From: Nocardiopsis sp. JB363
GTDB taxonomy: Bacteria; Actinomycetota; Actinomycetes; Streptosporangiales; Streptosporangiaceae
DNA: 47,008 bases
Direction of reading: 5' to 3'
Assembly (NCBI RefSeq): GCF_900143625.1
Contig: NZ_FRFF01000183.1
Coordinates: 1 to 47,008, forward strand
Positions 9,100 to 17,372 of this stretch are shown piece by piece (the stretch's first letter is position 1; the number at the start of each line of letters is the position of its first letter). A model generated the notes under the pieces. It did not search any database and had not been told where the DNA came from. It saw nothing but the letters and a program-made list of their open reading frames with translations. A program made the translations under genes and the position numbers.

Positions 9100-10305
9100 A
9101 TGCCGAACCAGACCAGGCAGGCGCCCGCTCGTGGCACCCGACCGCCCAACCGGCGCGAGCTGATCATCACCGCAGCCACCGAACTCTTCCACCACCACGG
9201 CTACGACAGTGTGTCCATGAGTTCGGTGGCCGCGGCCGTCAACGTGACCCCCACAGCGCTCTACCGCCATTTCCGTGGCAAACCCCAGTTGCTCACCGCC
9301 GCGGTGATGCGCGAGATGGAGCCTGTGCGCCAAACCATCGAGGACACCCAGAACACTGATCTGGATACTGTCGCCCAGGGGCTGGCCCGCGCGGCCGTGA
9401 AAAGTGATCGGCTGGGTCTGCTCTGGCTACGCGAAGCACGGGCCTTGCCCTCGGAGGAATACGCGCTCTTGCGCGCCGAGGTGTCCCACACCATGCGCCT
9501 GTTGGCCTCCTTGCTGGCGCGGCACCGCCCCGAACTCACCGATCAGGACACCCGTCTCCTGACTCAGAGCCTGTGCTCGGTGCTCTCCTCGACCTCCACC
9601 CGCCCCCAAGCTCTGTCGAAGAAGCGGTACCAACGAGTACTACACGACATCATCCTGGCTATCGCACGCCTGTCGCCCGAACCGGCTCAGGCGAGCCCAC
9701 CATCATCTCAAGGAATAGGGCTCTTCCCCTCGGCCAGACGTGAGCGACTGTTGCAGAGCGCACTCACGCTCTGGGCCGAATACGGGTACACGTCCGTGGG
9801 CATCGAAGACATCGGTTCTCGCGCGGGGGTGGCCACCTCCGGTGTCTACCGCGAATTCGAGTCCAAAGAACATCTGCTGGCGGCGCTACTGGCCCGCGGA
9901 GATGAGTGGGTGCGTTACGACATGCACCGCGCCCTGGGACGTGCCAGCAATCCTGATGAGGGCCTGACCACGCTCCTGGCCTCCTACGTCGATTTCGTAG
10001 CCGATCACCACACCTACGTCACCATCTTGCTGCGCGAGGCTCGACACCTGACTGGTCAGGCACGTGAGCAGAGCAAGCAGACCCAGCGCGAATACATCAA
10101 CGAATGGGTCACTCTGATGCGCACTGTGGTCCCCGATCTACCCGAAGCCGAGGCCCGCTTGCGCGTGGGCATCGTGGTGAACGTCGCCAACGACTTGGCC
10201 CGGACCCCCAAACTGCGTGCTCTACCCGCGTCACGCGCAATAATGAAACAGCTCGGCCTGGTCATCCTGGCCGTCCCGACACCCGTTGAATCACCTGCTC
10301 GATGA
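9100..10305 (+). CDS. Tandem TetR-family transcriptional regulator (two TetR modules)
   Basis: A 401-aa protein made of two TetR modules. The first helix-turn-helix is near residues 20-65 (SMSSVAAAVNVTPTALYRHF) and the second near residues 210-255 (GIEDIGSRAGVATSGVYREF), each followed by a helical ligand-binding-like region. Most TetR regulators are about 200 aa and dimerise, so this fusion is a covalent pseudo-dimer. The ATG at 9100 is chosen because it has AGGAGAGG just upstream; an in-frame ATG at 9079 has no such site. It is the last gene of the acyl-CoA operon and probably controls it in response to an acyl-CoA. Confidence 0.9.
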   Translation: MPNQTRQAPARGTRPPNRRELIITAATELFHHHGYDSVSMSSVAAAVNVTPTALYRHFRGKPQLLTAAVMREMEPVRQTIEDTQNTDLDTVAQGLARAAVKSDRLGLLWLREARALPSEEYALLRAEVSHTMRLLASLLARHRPELTDQDTRLLTQSLCSVLSSTSTRPQALSKKRYQRVLHDIILAIARLSPEPAQASPPSSQGIGLFPSARRERLLQSALTLWAEYGYTSVGIEDIGSRAGVATSGVYREFESKEHLLAALLARGDEWVRYDMHRALGRASNPDEGLTTLLASYVDFVADHHTYVTILLREARHLTGQAREQSKQTQREYINEWVTLMRTVVPDLPEAEARLRVGIVVNVANDLARTPKLRALPASRAIMKQLGLVILAVPTPVESPAR

Positions 10306-10806
10306 CCGGATCAGCTTGCGCCGTGGATGAGCGATGGGCGGGATCGATCACTTCGTGGAATCGACCTCTGTCCTGGCCACACATCCGGTAGGCGTGCGCG
10401 GGCGATCTGGACATGTGGGTGGCGGCGTTCCTCGGCAGGCTTGCCGTTGACACCTTAGCGGCGGGGTATGCGTGTGCCGACGTTCGGGGGGTACCTGCAG
10501 ATGACGTCTCGAGGCTCCTCATCCCGTTCTCTGAAAGAGCATCCCCGGCGTCTAGAGTACTTTCGACACTTCAACACCACCAACTACGTGGTGAGCACAT
10601 GCCCAGGATATGGGCGTGGCCGACTCAGTGTGGTGAACTCATCGCCCGTATGGGAGGCGTGCGGCATACTAACCTCACCCTGTACTGAAGATCTGACCGG
10701 CCCCCACCCTTAAACCTTGTCGAAGCTGTCATTGCGCCTCAATGGATCCCCTGCACGTTCGAGGGGCGCTCGGTAAGATGGTCGTACTCCTGGGAAGGAT
10801 CCGCAA
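10306..10806. other. Intergenic stretch without a convincing gene
   Basis: About 500 nt. Short rightward open frames begin near 10413 and 10468, but they have atypical composition, no good ribosome-binding site and no recognisable motif. GC content is lower than in the flanking operons around 10540-10720. It may carry the promoter of the small gene at 10807; I see no clear terminator for the TetR operon. Confidence 0.4.
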
Positions 10807-11169
10807 TTGGCGACTCGCCTGGATGAGGGTGTCAAGGCCGAGGCTGAAGCGATCGTGAAAAGGGCACCCGAAGGGATGCTCGCTACGGTTTCAACGTTTT
10901 TGACGACTGTGCGGCGCCAGGGCTTGTCGACCGCACTGACCGACCTCGAGTGGCAGGCCAGGGGACGCGAAGGCGCGGCGTCCCATGCTTTGAACGCAGG
11001 TGTGAGCTATCGGATCGGGCGCAGGGTCGCCGAACTGAACGAGCCGCCTTCAGCACAGGCTGTGCTGATCTGGCTGGCAGTGGCCGATTCACAAAAGCAC
11101 GAGCTGGCCACACGCCATGCCGTACTACTGGCTGAGCAAGTATCCGAACGGATTCGGAATGCGCATTAA
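10807..11169 (+). CDS. Hypothetical protein (120 aa)
   Basis: Not recognised. It starts with TTG 10807, supported by GGAAGGA seven nt upstream; there is no in-frame ATG before residue 22. The product is largely helical, rich in Ala, Glu and Arg, with no signal peptide, membrane segment or cysteine. Third-position GC is clearly lower than in the acyl-CoA operon, suggesting an accessory or recently acquired gene. Confidence 0.5.
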   Translation: MATRLDEGVKAEAEAIVKRAPEGMLATVSTFLTTVRRQGLSTALTDLEWQARGREGAASHALNAGVSYRIGRRVAELNEPPSAQAVLIWLAVADSQKHELATRHAVLLAEQVSERIRNAH

Positions 11170-11222
11170 TGTCGGCATCACCCTAGCCCATAGGGGGCTT
11201 AACCCCCGAGGAGTGGTCAACG

Positions 11223-11388
11223 TTACTTGAGGTGGCGAGCGGCGGTGGCCGGCGCCAGGTCGGTGAGGATGTCGCCGGGACCTCGGTAGGCGGTGCCCTT
11301 GGCTGGGCCGTAGCCGAGCTCGGCGGGGGTCAGCTGCTACCCGCAGTGGATGGAGAGAACTTCGGCCAGCAGAGCGGGGCTGCGCCGC
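11223..11388 (-). pseudogene. Possible remnant of an HTH-type regulator gene
   Basis: On the minus strand a frame reads LAEVLSIHCG, then an in-frame TAG (11339-11337), then QLTPAELGYGPAKGT and on to TAA at 11225-11223. The phrase around LTPAELGYG resembles the end of the helix-turn-helix region in actinobacterial XRE regulators. There is no start and the rest of the gene is absent. This is pattern resemblance only. Confidence 0.25.
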
Positions 11389-11427
11389 AGGGGCGGGATC
11401 GGTGCTGTCCGACCCGAACCCGCCCCT
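11389..11427 (-). terminator. Hairpin downstream of hisG
   Basis: Nine-bp inverted repeat AGGGGCGGG (11389-11397) and CCCGCCCCT (11419-11427), extended by an inner imperfect CGG/CCG stem. It begins 13 nt after the hisG stop and is the likely end of the leftward operon. It lacks a U tract. Confidence 0.65.
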
Positions 11428-11440
11428 ACCTTCGCCCGTC

Positions 11441-12298
11441 TCAGACGCGGCAGGCCTGGATCTTGGTGACCAGGATGGCTCGGGCTCCCGCCTGCTCCAG
11501 CTGGTCCATGATCGTGTGCGTCTTGGCGGTGGGCACCATCACCCGTACCGCTGACCAGCCTTCCCGGTGCAGTGGGGAGATCGTCGGCCCCTCCTTGCCC
11601 GAGCTGATAGCTACGGCCTGGTCCAGGTTGGCGACCTCGATGTCGTAGTCGAGCAGGACGTAGTCCCGGGCGGTGAGGACACCATCCAAACGTCGCAGGA
11701 ACCGCCGCGAGACGTCGCTGCCCACCTCCGGAGTTCCCTGGACGATGACGGCTTCCGAGCTCATGATGGGCTCGCCGATGACTTCCAGGCCCAGGTGGGC
11801 CAGGGTCGCGCCGGTCTCGACCACGTCCGCGATCACGTCCGCCACTCCCAGGCGCAGGGCGGTCTCGACCGCGCCATCCAGGCGCACGATCCCTGCGGCC
11901 TCGACGCCGTGGTCGGTAAGGTGCTTGGCGACCACTGTGGGGAAGGACGTCGCGATGGTCTTGCCCTCCAGGTCGTGCACGCTGCGCGCCGTCTCAGAGT
12001 GACCGGCGAAGCGGAAGGTGGAGCGGGCGAAGCCCAGAGCGAGGACCTCTTCGGCCGGCGCGGCCGAGTCGCTGAGCAGGTCCCGGCCGGTGATGCCCAT
12101 GTCCAGCTGGCCCGAGCCCACGTAGGTGGTGATGTCGCGGGGGCGCAGGTAGAAGAACTCGATCCCGTTGGTTTCGTCGGTGATGACGAGTTCCTTGGAG
12201 TCGGTGCGCTGCTGGTACCCGGCCGCATGGAGCATCGCCACCGCTTTGGTGTGCAGTGAGCCCTTGTTGGGGACGGCGACGCGCAGCAGGGGCGACAT
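11441..12298 (-). CDS. hisG: ATP phosphoribosyltransferase (long form)
   Basis: A 285-aa protein with LRVAVPNKGSL at the N-terminus, GITGRDLL, a PRPP-binding-like segment (GVADVIADVVETG) and a C-terminal regulatory ACT-like domain ending VTKIQACRV. It catalyses the first step of histidine biosynthesis, condensing ATP with PRPP. The start at 12298 is chosen because the family N-terminus begins there and GAGAGG lies upstream; the reading frame extends 25 codons further without support. hisG usually neighbours hisE in actinomycetes, but here it stands alone at the end of the glycosyltransferase/carbamoyltransferase operon, 68 nt after the HD protein gene. It may be the cell's only copy or a specialised paralog. 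Confidence 0.92.
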   Translation of the reverse strand: MSPLLRVAVPNKGSLHTKAVAMLHAAGYQQRTDSKELVITDETNGIEFFYLRPRDITTYVGSGQLDMGITGRDLLSDSAAPAEEVLALGFARSTFRFAGHSETARSVHDLEGKTIATSFPTVVAKHLTDHGVEAAGIVRLDGAVETALRLGVADVIADVVETGATLAHLGLEVIGEPIMSSEAVIVQGTPEVGSDVSRRFLRRLDGVLTARDYVLLDYDIEVANLDQAVAISSGKEGPTISPLHREGWSAVRVMVPTAKTHTIMDQLEQAGARAILVTKIQACRV

Positions 12299-12366
12299 GG
12301 GTGACCTCTCGTGTGTTCGGTGTTGGGGTTTCATGATTCCAGATCCCGGGTGGTGGCGGTGGGGGT

Positions 12367-13548
12367 TCACCACACTCCTTGCTCTCGTGCCCAGGCGTTC
12401 ACCTGTGGTTCGGTCATGGAGGCGATGTGGTCCGTGACAGCGCGAATGAGTGAGGTGGGTGAAGCGTGGTCGCGTTTGACCCCCAAGCGCGGGGACAGGC
12501 CGTTGGGGTGCGTGAGCAGGTGTTCGAACAGGTGCTCCAGCGCGGCCTTGGCCTGGGGTCGGTGGCGGCGTCGTTGGGGTGGGCGTAGGACGTGGTGGAG
12601 TGTGATGGCGGTGATCCAGGCCGCTTCGGCCTCAGCGACGGCTTCGACGTGCAGGTCCGCGTGGTGGCCACGTACGGGATCCCCGTGGGCGGTGGCGGCG
12701 CGGATCCACCGTGTGGTCAGGGCCTGCGTGAGCGTGTGCACCAACCGTTCGGCTGAGGGGGAACCGTCGAACCCGGCCCCGACCAGTTCCCGCAGAGGGG
12801 CTGAGCCCAGGAGGCGTTGGGCGGCCTCGTCGATCAGTTCCTGAGGGTGCTCGGTCAGGTCCTGTGCTGCCAGGGCGCTGAGGAAGCGGCGGTGTTCTGG
12901 GGCGGCGAGCATGCGTGGGCAGAAGAGCTGTGCGCGTACGGCGTCCTCGAAGTCGCCGGTGGCGTTGGCGACGTCGTCCGCCCAGTCCATGATCTGCGCC
13001 TCAACGCGCACGTGGGCGGCGGGGACGCCCTGCCGGGCCCAGGTGAACGCCTCGACGTCTTGGGGGTGGACTCCGAACTTGCGCCGTCCTTCCTGGCGTG
13101 GCCATGGGTATTTGCAGGCCGCGTCCACGGTCGCGCGGGTGGGGTTCAATCCCACCCCGGCCTCGGTTACCTCCAGTCGGGTGAGGATGCGCAGGGTCTG
13201 GGCGTTGGCCTCGAACCCCCCGGCCTCGTGAGCCAGGGCGTTCAGGACGCTCTCGCCATAGTGCCCGAACGGGGGGTGGCCCAGGTCGTGGGCCAGGCCG
13301 CTGATCTGGGCCAGGCGCCCATGGGCTCCGAGCCGTTCAGCGAGTCGCCCGGCGATGAGGGACACCTCCAGCGAGTGCGTCAAGCGGCTGCGGGGGCTGG
13401 TGGTGCCTTCGTGCAGCCCCAGGGACTGGGACTTTCCTCCCAGGGCCCGCAGCGCATGGGAGCGCGTCAGGAGCGCGTAGTCCTCACCGAGGGGATCTCC
13501 CCCGCTTTCGGGGGCGGGGTGGCGTCGCTGGAGATCGTGCTCGTTCAC
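12367..13548 (-). CDS. HD-domain dNTP triphosphohydrolase-like protein
   Basis: A 393-aa protein of the dGTPase/HD family. Metal ligands are visible as His in RLTHSLEV (~residue 58), His-Asp in AHDLGHPPFGHYGE (~residue 87) and a downstream Asp in MDWADDVAN. Family members hydrolyse dNTPs to nucleoside and triphosphate; some act in nucleotide-pool control or phage defence. The GTG at 13548 is chosen because it overlaps the upstream stop as GTGA and has a GGGGAGA site; the frame stays open further upstream only as antisense or off-frame sequence of the previous gene. Being inside a glycosyltransferase/carbamoyltransferase operon, its true substrate may be a modified nucleotide (inference). Confidence 0.85.
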   Translation of the reverse strand: MNEHDLQRRHPAPESGGDPLGEDYALLTRSHALRALGGKSQSLGLHEGTTSPRSRLTHSLEVSLIAGRLAERLGAHGRLAQISGLAHDLGHPPFGHYGESVLNALAHEAGGFEANAQTLRILTRLEVTEAGVGLNPTRATVDAACKYPWPRQEGRRKFGVHPQDVEAFTWARQGVPAAHVRVEAQIMDWADDVANATGDFEDAVRAQLFCPRMLAAPEHRRFLSALAAQDLTEHPQELIDEAAQRLLGSAPLRELVGAGFDGSPSAERLVHTLTQALTTRWIRAATAHGDPVRGHHADLHVEAVAEAEAAWITAITLHHVLRPPQRRRHRPQAKAALEHLFEHLLTHPNGLSPRLGVKRDHASPTSLIRAVTDHIASMTEPQVNAWAREQGVW

Positions 13549-14261
13549 AGCATCTCCCCCTCGGCGCGGCTGTCTTCGAACAGTCGGTGCATGGTGTCCT
13601 GGTCCAGGTAGCGGCGGTAGAGGCCATCGCCCAGCAGGTCGCCGCGCGTGCGACCGCCGAAGGCGGCTTCCAGGTACATCAAGCGGCGCAGGAGACGGCC
13701 GTGGATCCACCGCCGATCCAGGTCTAGACTGCGCCCCGGCGCCAGTTTTCGCAGCGCGTTGGTGTTGATCAGGCGGTTGGTGTCGACCAACCGCACACGC
13801 CCTGCCGAGTCCACGCACAGGTTCTGGAACCGGTAGTCGATGATGTCGGGCAACAGCACCTGCTCTCGCGACACCCGCTCCAGCAGTTCCCGAGTCAGGG
13901 TGATGAACCCGTGCAGGTCCGCCAGGGCCGTGGCGGGCAACTCGGCGCGTGTGCTGAGGTTCAGCCGCACCGTGGGGTGCACCTGGACCCACTCCTTGAC
14001 CAGCACCATCTGGCACAACGCCGCGTCGGGCGAGGGACGGATCAGGACCTGGGAGGGGAGCAGCTGCGGGCACCGGGACGAGTAGACCTGCACTAGGTAG
14101 GCGTACTCCTCCTCGATCTTGTCCGGCGTCAGCTCGGGGGCCTGGGCTTTGAAGTACTGCACGCACAACCCGCTCCCCGGGTCGGGCCGAAACACGCGGC
14201 TGTGCTCTCCTTCACCCACCAGCGTGTACCCGGCGGGCGGCTGGGCCCGGGTCACGGTCAC
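13545..14261 (-). CDS. Kinase-fold protein (YrbL/APH-like)
   Basis: A 238-aa protein with features of a small protein-kinase-like fold: an N-terminal GEGEHSRVFRPD resembling a glycine loop, a catalytic-loop-like DIIDYRFQNLCVD around residue 155, and VRLVDTNRL in place of the DFG motif. This resembles YrbL-type and other aminoglycoside-phosphotransferase-like kinases; substrate unknown. The GTG start overlaps the carbamoyltransferase stop (GTGA), and its own stop overlaps the HD gene start. Tight coupling suggests it acts on the same molecule or protein as its neighbours. Confidence 0.7.
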   Translation of the reverse strand: MTVTRAQPPAGYTLVGEGEHSRVFRPDPGSGLCVQYFKAQAPELTPDKIEEEYAYLVQVYSSRCPQLLPSQVLIRPSPDAALCQMVLVKEWVQVHPTVRLNLSTRAELPATALADLHGFITLTRELLERVSREQVLLPDIIDYRFQNLCVDSAGRVRLVDTNRLINTNALRKLAPGRSLDLDRRWIHGRLLRRLMYLEAAFGGRTRGDLLGDGLYRRYLDQDTMHRLFEDSRAEGEML

Positions 14262-15868
14262 GTCGCGCCTCCCAGTTCCACCAGCGCCTGGTCGAGCACC
14301 ACGGCGTCCGCCCCGAGGCGGCGCGCACACGCCAGCGCCTGCGTCGCGCTCTGCACCAGCGGTTCTCCGGGCCCGTTGAAGCTGGTGTTGAGCAGTACCG
14401 GGGCGTGGCCGCGCTGGCTGAGGACCTCCAGTACCTCCCACACCAGGTCCTCCCCGCCGGGTGGGAGTTGCTGGGGCCGGGTGGTGCCGTCGTGGTGGCG
14501 CACCGCGGGCATGAGGGCCGCACCGTCCTGGGTCAGGTGGGCGGCACCGAGCATGTAGCGGTGCAGGTGTTCGGAGGGCTCCCACCAGGCGTGGTCTTCG
14601 CGGTGGGTCAGGGGCCCGAAGGGCCGCCACTGCTCGCGGCGCTTGAGCCGGTTCATGTGCGCGCGCATGCCCTCATCGGTCGGCAGGGCCAGGAACGATC
14701 GGTGCCCCAGGGCCCGAGGGCCGACCTCGCTGCGCCCCCTGCACACCCCCACGACCTTGCCCTGTTCGAGGAGATCGACCACACGTTCGGCCTCCACCTC
14801 CTGCGCCCGGCCTCCGCCCAGGTCGGGCACCGGACCGGGGGCAGGGCCGGTGTAGGGGTCCAGGACCTTGGGCTCCCTGGGTGCGGCCAGGGTCCAGGCC
14901 GCACCCAGGGCCACCCCGGCATCGTGCGGGACCGGGGGGGCGTACACCGGGCCCGGCAAGCGGCCGTTGGTCGCGCAGTTGAGCCCCACGCCTCCGGCGA
15001 TGCACACCTGTTCCAGTCCGGTCAGCGCCCGGGCCTGGCCCACCAGCCACTGCACGGTCGTCTCCACCGTGGTCTGCGCGGCCGCGGCCACCCGGACGGC
15101 CCGCTCGTCCTGGGGCAGGGTCGCGGGCGGGTGGGAGGGTCCGGTGGCCCCGGCGAAGCGGGTCACCTGGTTGGCCCACCGGGCGCGGGTGGCGGCGTAG
15201 TCCAGGGCGGGGTCATCGCCCAGGGCCGAGATCACCCCGTGCTCGCCCACGCGCAACCATCCGGGGTCGGGTCGCTGGCCGGTGTGGTAGGCGGCCAGGC
15301 CCATGGTTTTGCCCGCGCCGCGCTTGCCCAGCCCCAACCACGCCGAGGCGGCCTCGTAGAGGTGACCCAGGCTGGTCGCCTGCGGCCAGATGGCCACCTG
15401 AACCAGAGGGTGGCCCCGGCGGGCCCGCCACAGCGAGGTCGCCTCACTCTCTCCGTTACCGTCGATCACCACCACGGCGCTGTCCTGAGCCCCGCTGGCG
15501 TGGAAGGCGGAGGCGGCGTGGGCCTGGTGGTGGGGTACGAAGTGCAGGCTGGGCCGGTGCGGCAGCCCGAGGGCCGCCAGGAAGTGGGAGGGGGAGGTGA
15601 ACTCCCACCGGCGTCCGGCTGCGGCGGCCAGTCGGGGTTCGTCCCACCCCACGGCGACGGCGTCGACCTGATGGGCTTCGATTCCGGCGGTACGCAGGCA
15701 CGCGTCGACGGCCAGGGTCGGCATGTGGGTGCCCACGGCGTGCCGGACGCGGCTCAGGCGTTCCTCTTCGACGTAGGCCAGGACGGTGCCCTCTTCGTCG
15801 ATCAGGCACGCGGCGGCATCGTGGAAGGTGGCGGTACCGGCGTTGACGCCGAGGATGTAGGTGCTCAA
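14258..15868 (-). CDS. O-carbamoyltransferase, NodU/TobZ family
   Basis: A 536-aa two-domain carbamoyltransferase. The N-terminal Kae1/ASKHA domain has GVNAGTATFHDAAACL, VPHHQAHAASAF with metal-binding histidines, VVVIDGNGESEA and CIAGGVGLNCATNGRL. The C-terminal YrdC-like part has SEVGPRALGHRSFLA and the NTSFNGPGEPLV region. Family members transfer a carbamoyl group from carbamoyl phosphate through carbamoyl-AMP to a hydroxyl, often on a sugar of an antibiotic or nodulation factor. The start is TTG 15868, supported by overlap with the glycosyltransferase stop (TTGA) and by the family N-terminus. The acceptor is probably the sugar moved by the adjacent glycosyltransferase (inference). Confidence 0.9.
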   Translation of the reverse strand: MSTYILGVNAGTATFHDAAACLIDEEGTVLAYVEEERLSRVRHAVGTHMPTLAVDACLRTAGIEAHQVDAVAVGWDEPRLAAAAGRRWEFTSPSHFLAALGLPHRPSLHFVPHHQAHAASAFHASGAQDSAVVVIDGNGESEATSLWRARRGHPLVQVAIWPQATSLGHLYEAASAWLGLGKRGAGKTMGLAAYHTGQRPDPGWLRVGEHGVISALGDDPALDYAATRARWANQVTRFAGATGPSHPPATLPQDERAVRVAAAAQTTVETTVQWLVGQARALTGLEQVCIAGGVGLNCATNGRLPGPVYAPPVPHDAGVALGAAWTLAAPREPKVLDPYTGPAPGPVPDLGGGRAQEVEAERVVDLLEQGKVVGVCRGRSEVGPRALGHRSFLALPTDEGMRAHMNRLKRREQWRPFGPLTHREDHAWWEPSEHLHRYMLGAAHLTQDGAALMPAVRHHDGTTRPQQLPPGGEDLVWEVLEVLSQRGHAPVLLNTSFNGPGEPLVQSATQALACARRLGADAVVLDQALVELGGAT

Positions 15869-17220
15869 CGCTGGCTCGCTTTCGCGGGGGTGGGGCGGGC
15901 GATGGTCTGGGCGTAGGCGGCGAACATCGGCTTCAGGCCGAAGGTGAGGGCGGTGGCACGCCCCCCTGCCGAGAGCCGGTCCCGTAGCGCGGGGTCGCTC
16001 AGCACCTGGTGCAGCGCCGTGGCCAGGGCTGGCGGGTCGCATGGGGGCACCAGCAGACCCGAGTGGGCGTGGTCGATGTACTCGGCGGGGCCTCCGTGCG
16101 CGGTGGTGATGACCGGCACCCCGGCGAGCATCGCCTCGATGTTGGTGTAGCCGAAGGGCTCGGGTTCGCGGCTGGGGTGCACGGCCACATACGCGCCGGC
16201 GTAGCAACTGACCACCTCCGCGGGAGTGAGCGCGTCCAGCAAGAACACGTGCTCCTGCAGTCCCTTGCGCTGGATTCGTTCGCGCAGTTCCTGCTCGTAG
16301 AGGGGAGTGCGGGTGTCCAGCAGCCCGGCCCCGTTGATCACCACGACCGTCTCGCCCAGGTCGCCGTTGGTGTGCAGGTAGTGGACGGCGTCGATGAGGT
16401 CGATGTGACCCTTCCAGGGCACACGGCGGGCCGAGAGCAACACCACCGGCCCCTGGTCGGATACGCGGCTGCGCACGCGCACCTGTTCGAAGACGCGCTC
16501 GCGGCGCACGGTGGCCAGCTGGTCGAGGAAGTGGCCGGTGTCCATGCCGTTGAACACGCGAACCACCGCGTGCGGGTCCACTCCAGCGTCGATGAGGGCT
16601 TGGCGGATGGTCTCGGAGACCGCGATCAGGCGCACGCGGGCGCGGGTGTGGTCCAGGCGGGAGGCGAGGTAGCCGAACCGGGCGCGCATCTGGGCACAGT
16701 CGTGGATGACGCCGGTGATCTGCAACCGCTCGGCCTGCTCAGGCCTGAGGTGACCGAACTCCTCGGCCTTGAGAAGCGCCACGAGCGGGTTGATGTTCTG
16801 CACCAGCAGATCAGGGGTGCGCGCGGCCAGGACCTGCTCGGTGTACTGGCGGGCCAGGCTCTCCCAGATGGGGTTGGTGTCCTGGTCGATGAGGTCTTCA
16901 TAGTAGCGGTGCACCCGCGCCGGGTCCTTGCCTCCGGTGACCGGGTCGGCCAGGTACTGGGGGAAGGCGGTGGCCACCCCGCGCAGCTCAGCGCGCTGAC
17001 CCTCGGGCGTGAGCAGTGTGCCCATGAACCCGGGGCGCTCAGTGCCGGTGCGGGTGATGGTCACCTCGGTGTGGGGGTGGTGCTCGACCATCGCGGCCAG
17101 AAACTGGTGGGTGTGCTGGACCAGCCCGGTCTGGCGTGTGGGCTTGACCTTTCCGGTCGCGGTCATCACCCCACGAACGTCATAGGTCAACACGTGCAGG
17201 GCAGAGGGAAATACGGCCAT
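15865..17220 (-). CDS. Glycosyltransferase family 4-like protein
   Basis: A 451-aa GT-B protein. The C-terminal half carries VVLLSARRVPWKGHIDLIDA, the EPFGYTNIEAMLAGVPVI motif with the GT4 E-x7-E arrangement (EPEPFGYTNIEAM), and GGPAEYIDHAHSGLLVPP. The N-terminal half contains LLVQNINPLVALL and IHDCAQMRARFGY. It should be a retaining glycosyltransferase using a nucleotide sugar. The ATG at 17220 has GGAG six nt upstream; an in-frame ATG at 17235 has a poorer site. It is the first gene of the leftward operon and faces the divergent XRE/TPR regulator. Confidence 0.88.
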   Translation of the reverse strand: MAVFPSALHVLTYDVRGVMTATGKVKPTRQTGLVQHTHQFLAAMVEHHPHTEVTITRTGTERPGFMGTLLTPEGQRAELRGVATAFPQYLADPVTGGKDPARVHRYYEDLIDQDTNPIWESLARQYTEQVLAARTPDLLVQNINPLVALLKAEEFGHLRPEQAERLQITGVIHDCAQMRARFGYLASRLDHTRARVRLIAVSETIRQALIDAGVDPHAVVRVFNGMDTGHFLDQLATVRRERVFEQVRVRSRVSDQGPVVLLSARRVPWKGHIDLIDAVHYLHTNGDLGETVVVINGAGLLDTRTPLYEQELRERIQRKGLQEHVFLLDALTPAEVVSCYAGAYVAVHPSREPEPFGYTNIEAMLAGVPVITTAHGGPAEYIDHAHSGLLVPPCDPPALATALHQVLSDPALRDRLSAGGRATALTFGLKPMFAAYAQTIARPTPAKASQR

Positions 17221-17245
17221 CAAGGCTCCGATCATCCGGGGGCAG

Positions 17246-17279
17246 AGCACCAGCGAGCGCGGTGCTGCTGAAATTCAGC
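17246..17279. promoter_or_regulatory. Palindromes in the divergent promoter of the glycosyltransferase operon
   Basis: Two inverted repeats lie side by side: AGCACC (17246-17251) with GGTGCT (17261-17266), then the perfect GCTGAAATTCAGC at 17267-17279 (6-1-6). They sit between the leftward glycosyltransferase start and the rightward regulator start, where an operator for that regulator would be expected. A further GTCCGGAC palindrome is at 17314-17321. Confidence 0.45.
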
Positions 17280-17372
17280 CTGTCCGCCGCAGGCACGAAG
17301 GCACTAGTGATGAGTCCGGACGAACGCGGACGTTCACGGGTGCGACGACGACCACTGGGGCAGGATCGAGCC

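Noticed and set aside
10413..10713. Two short rightward ORFs in the gap before 10807
   Set aside because: No ribosome-binding site, atypical composition and no motif; treated as non-coding.
14405..15916. A 503-codon rightward ORF opposite the carbamoyltransferase
   Set aside because: It is the antisense shadow of a clearly recognisable carbamoyltransferase, has no motif and is rich in Gly, Arg and Val as expected for antisense high-GC frames.
16009..17271. A 420-codon rightward ORF opposite the glycosyltransferase
   Set aside because: Antisense shadow of the GT4 gene with no recognisable domain.
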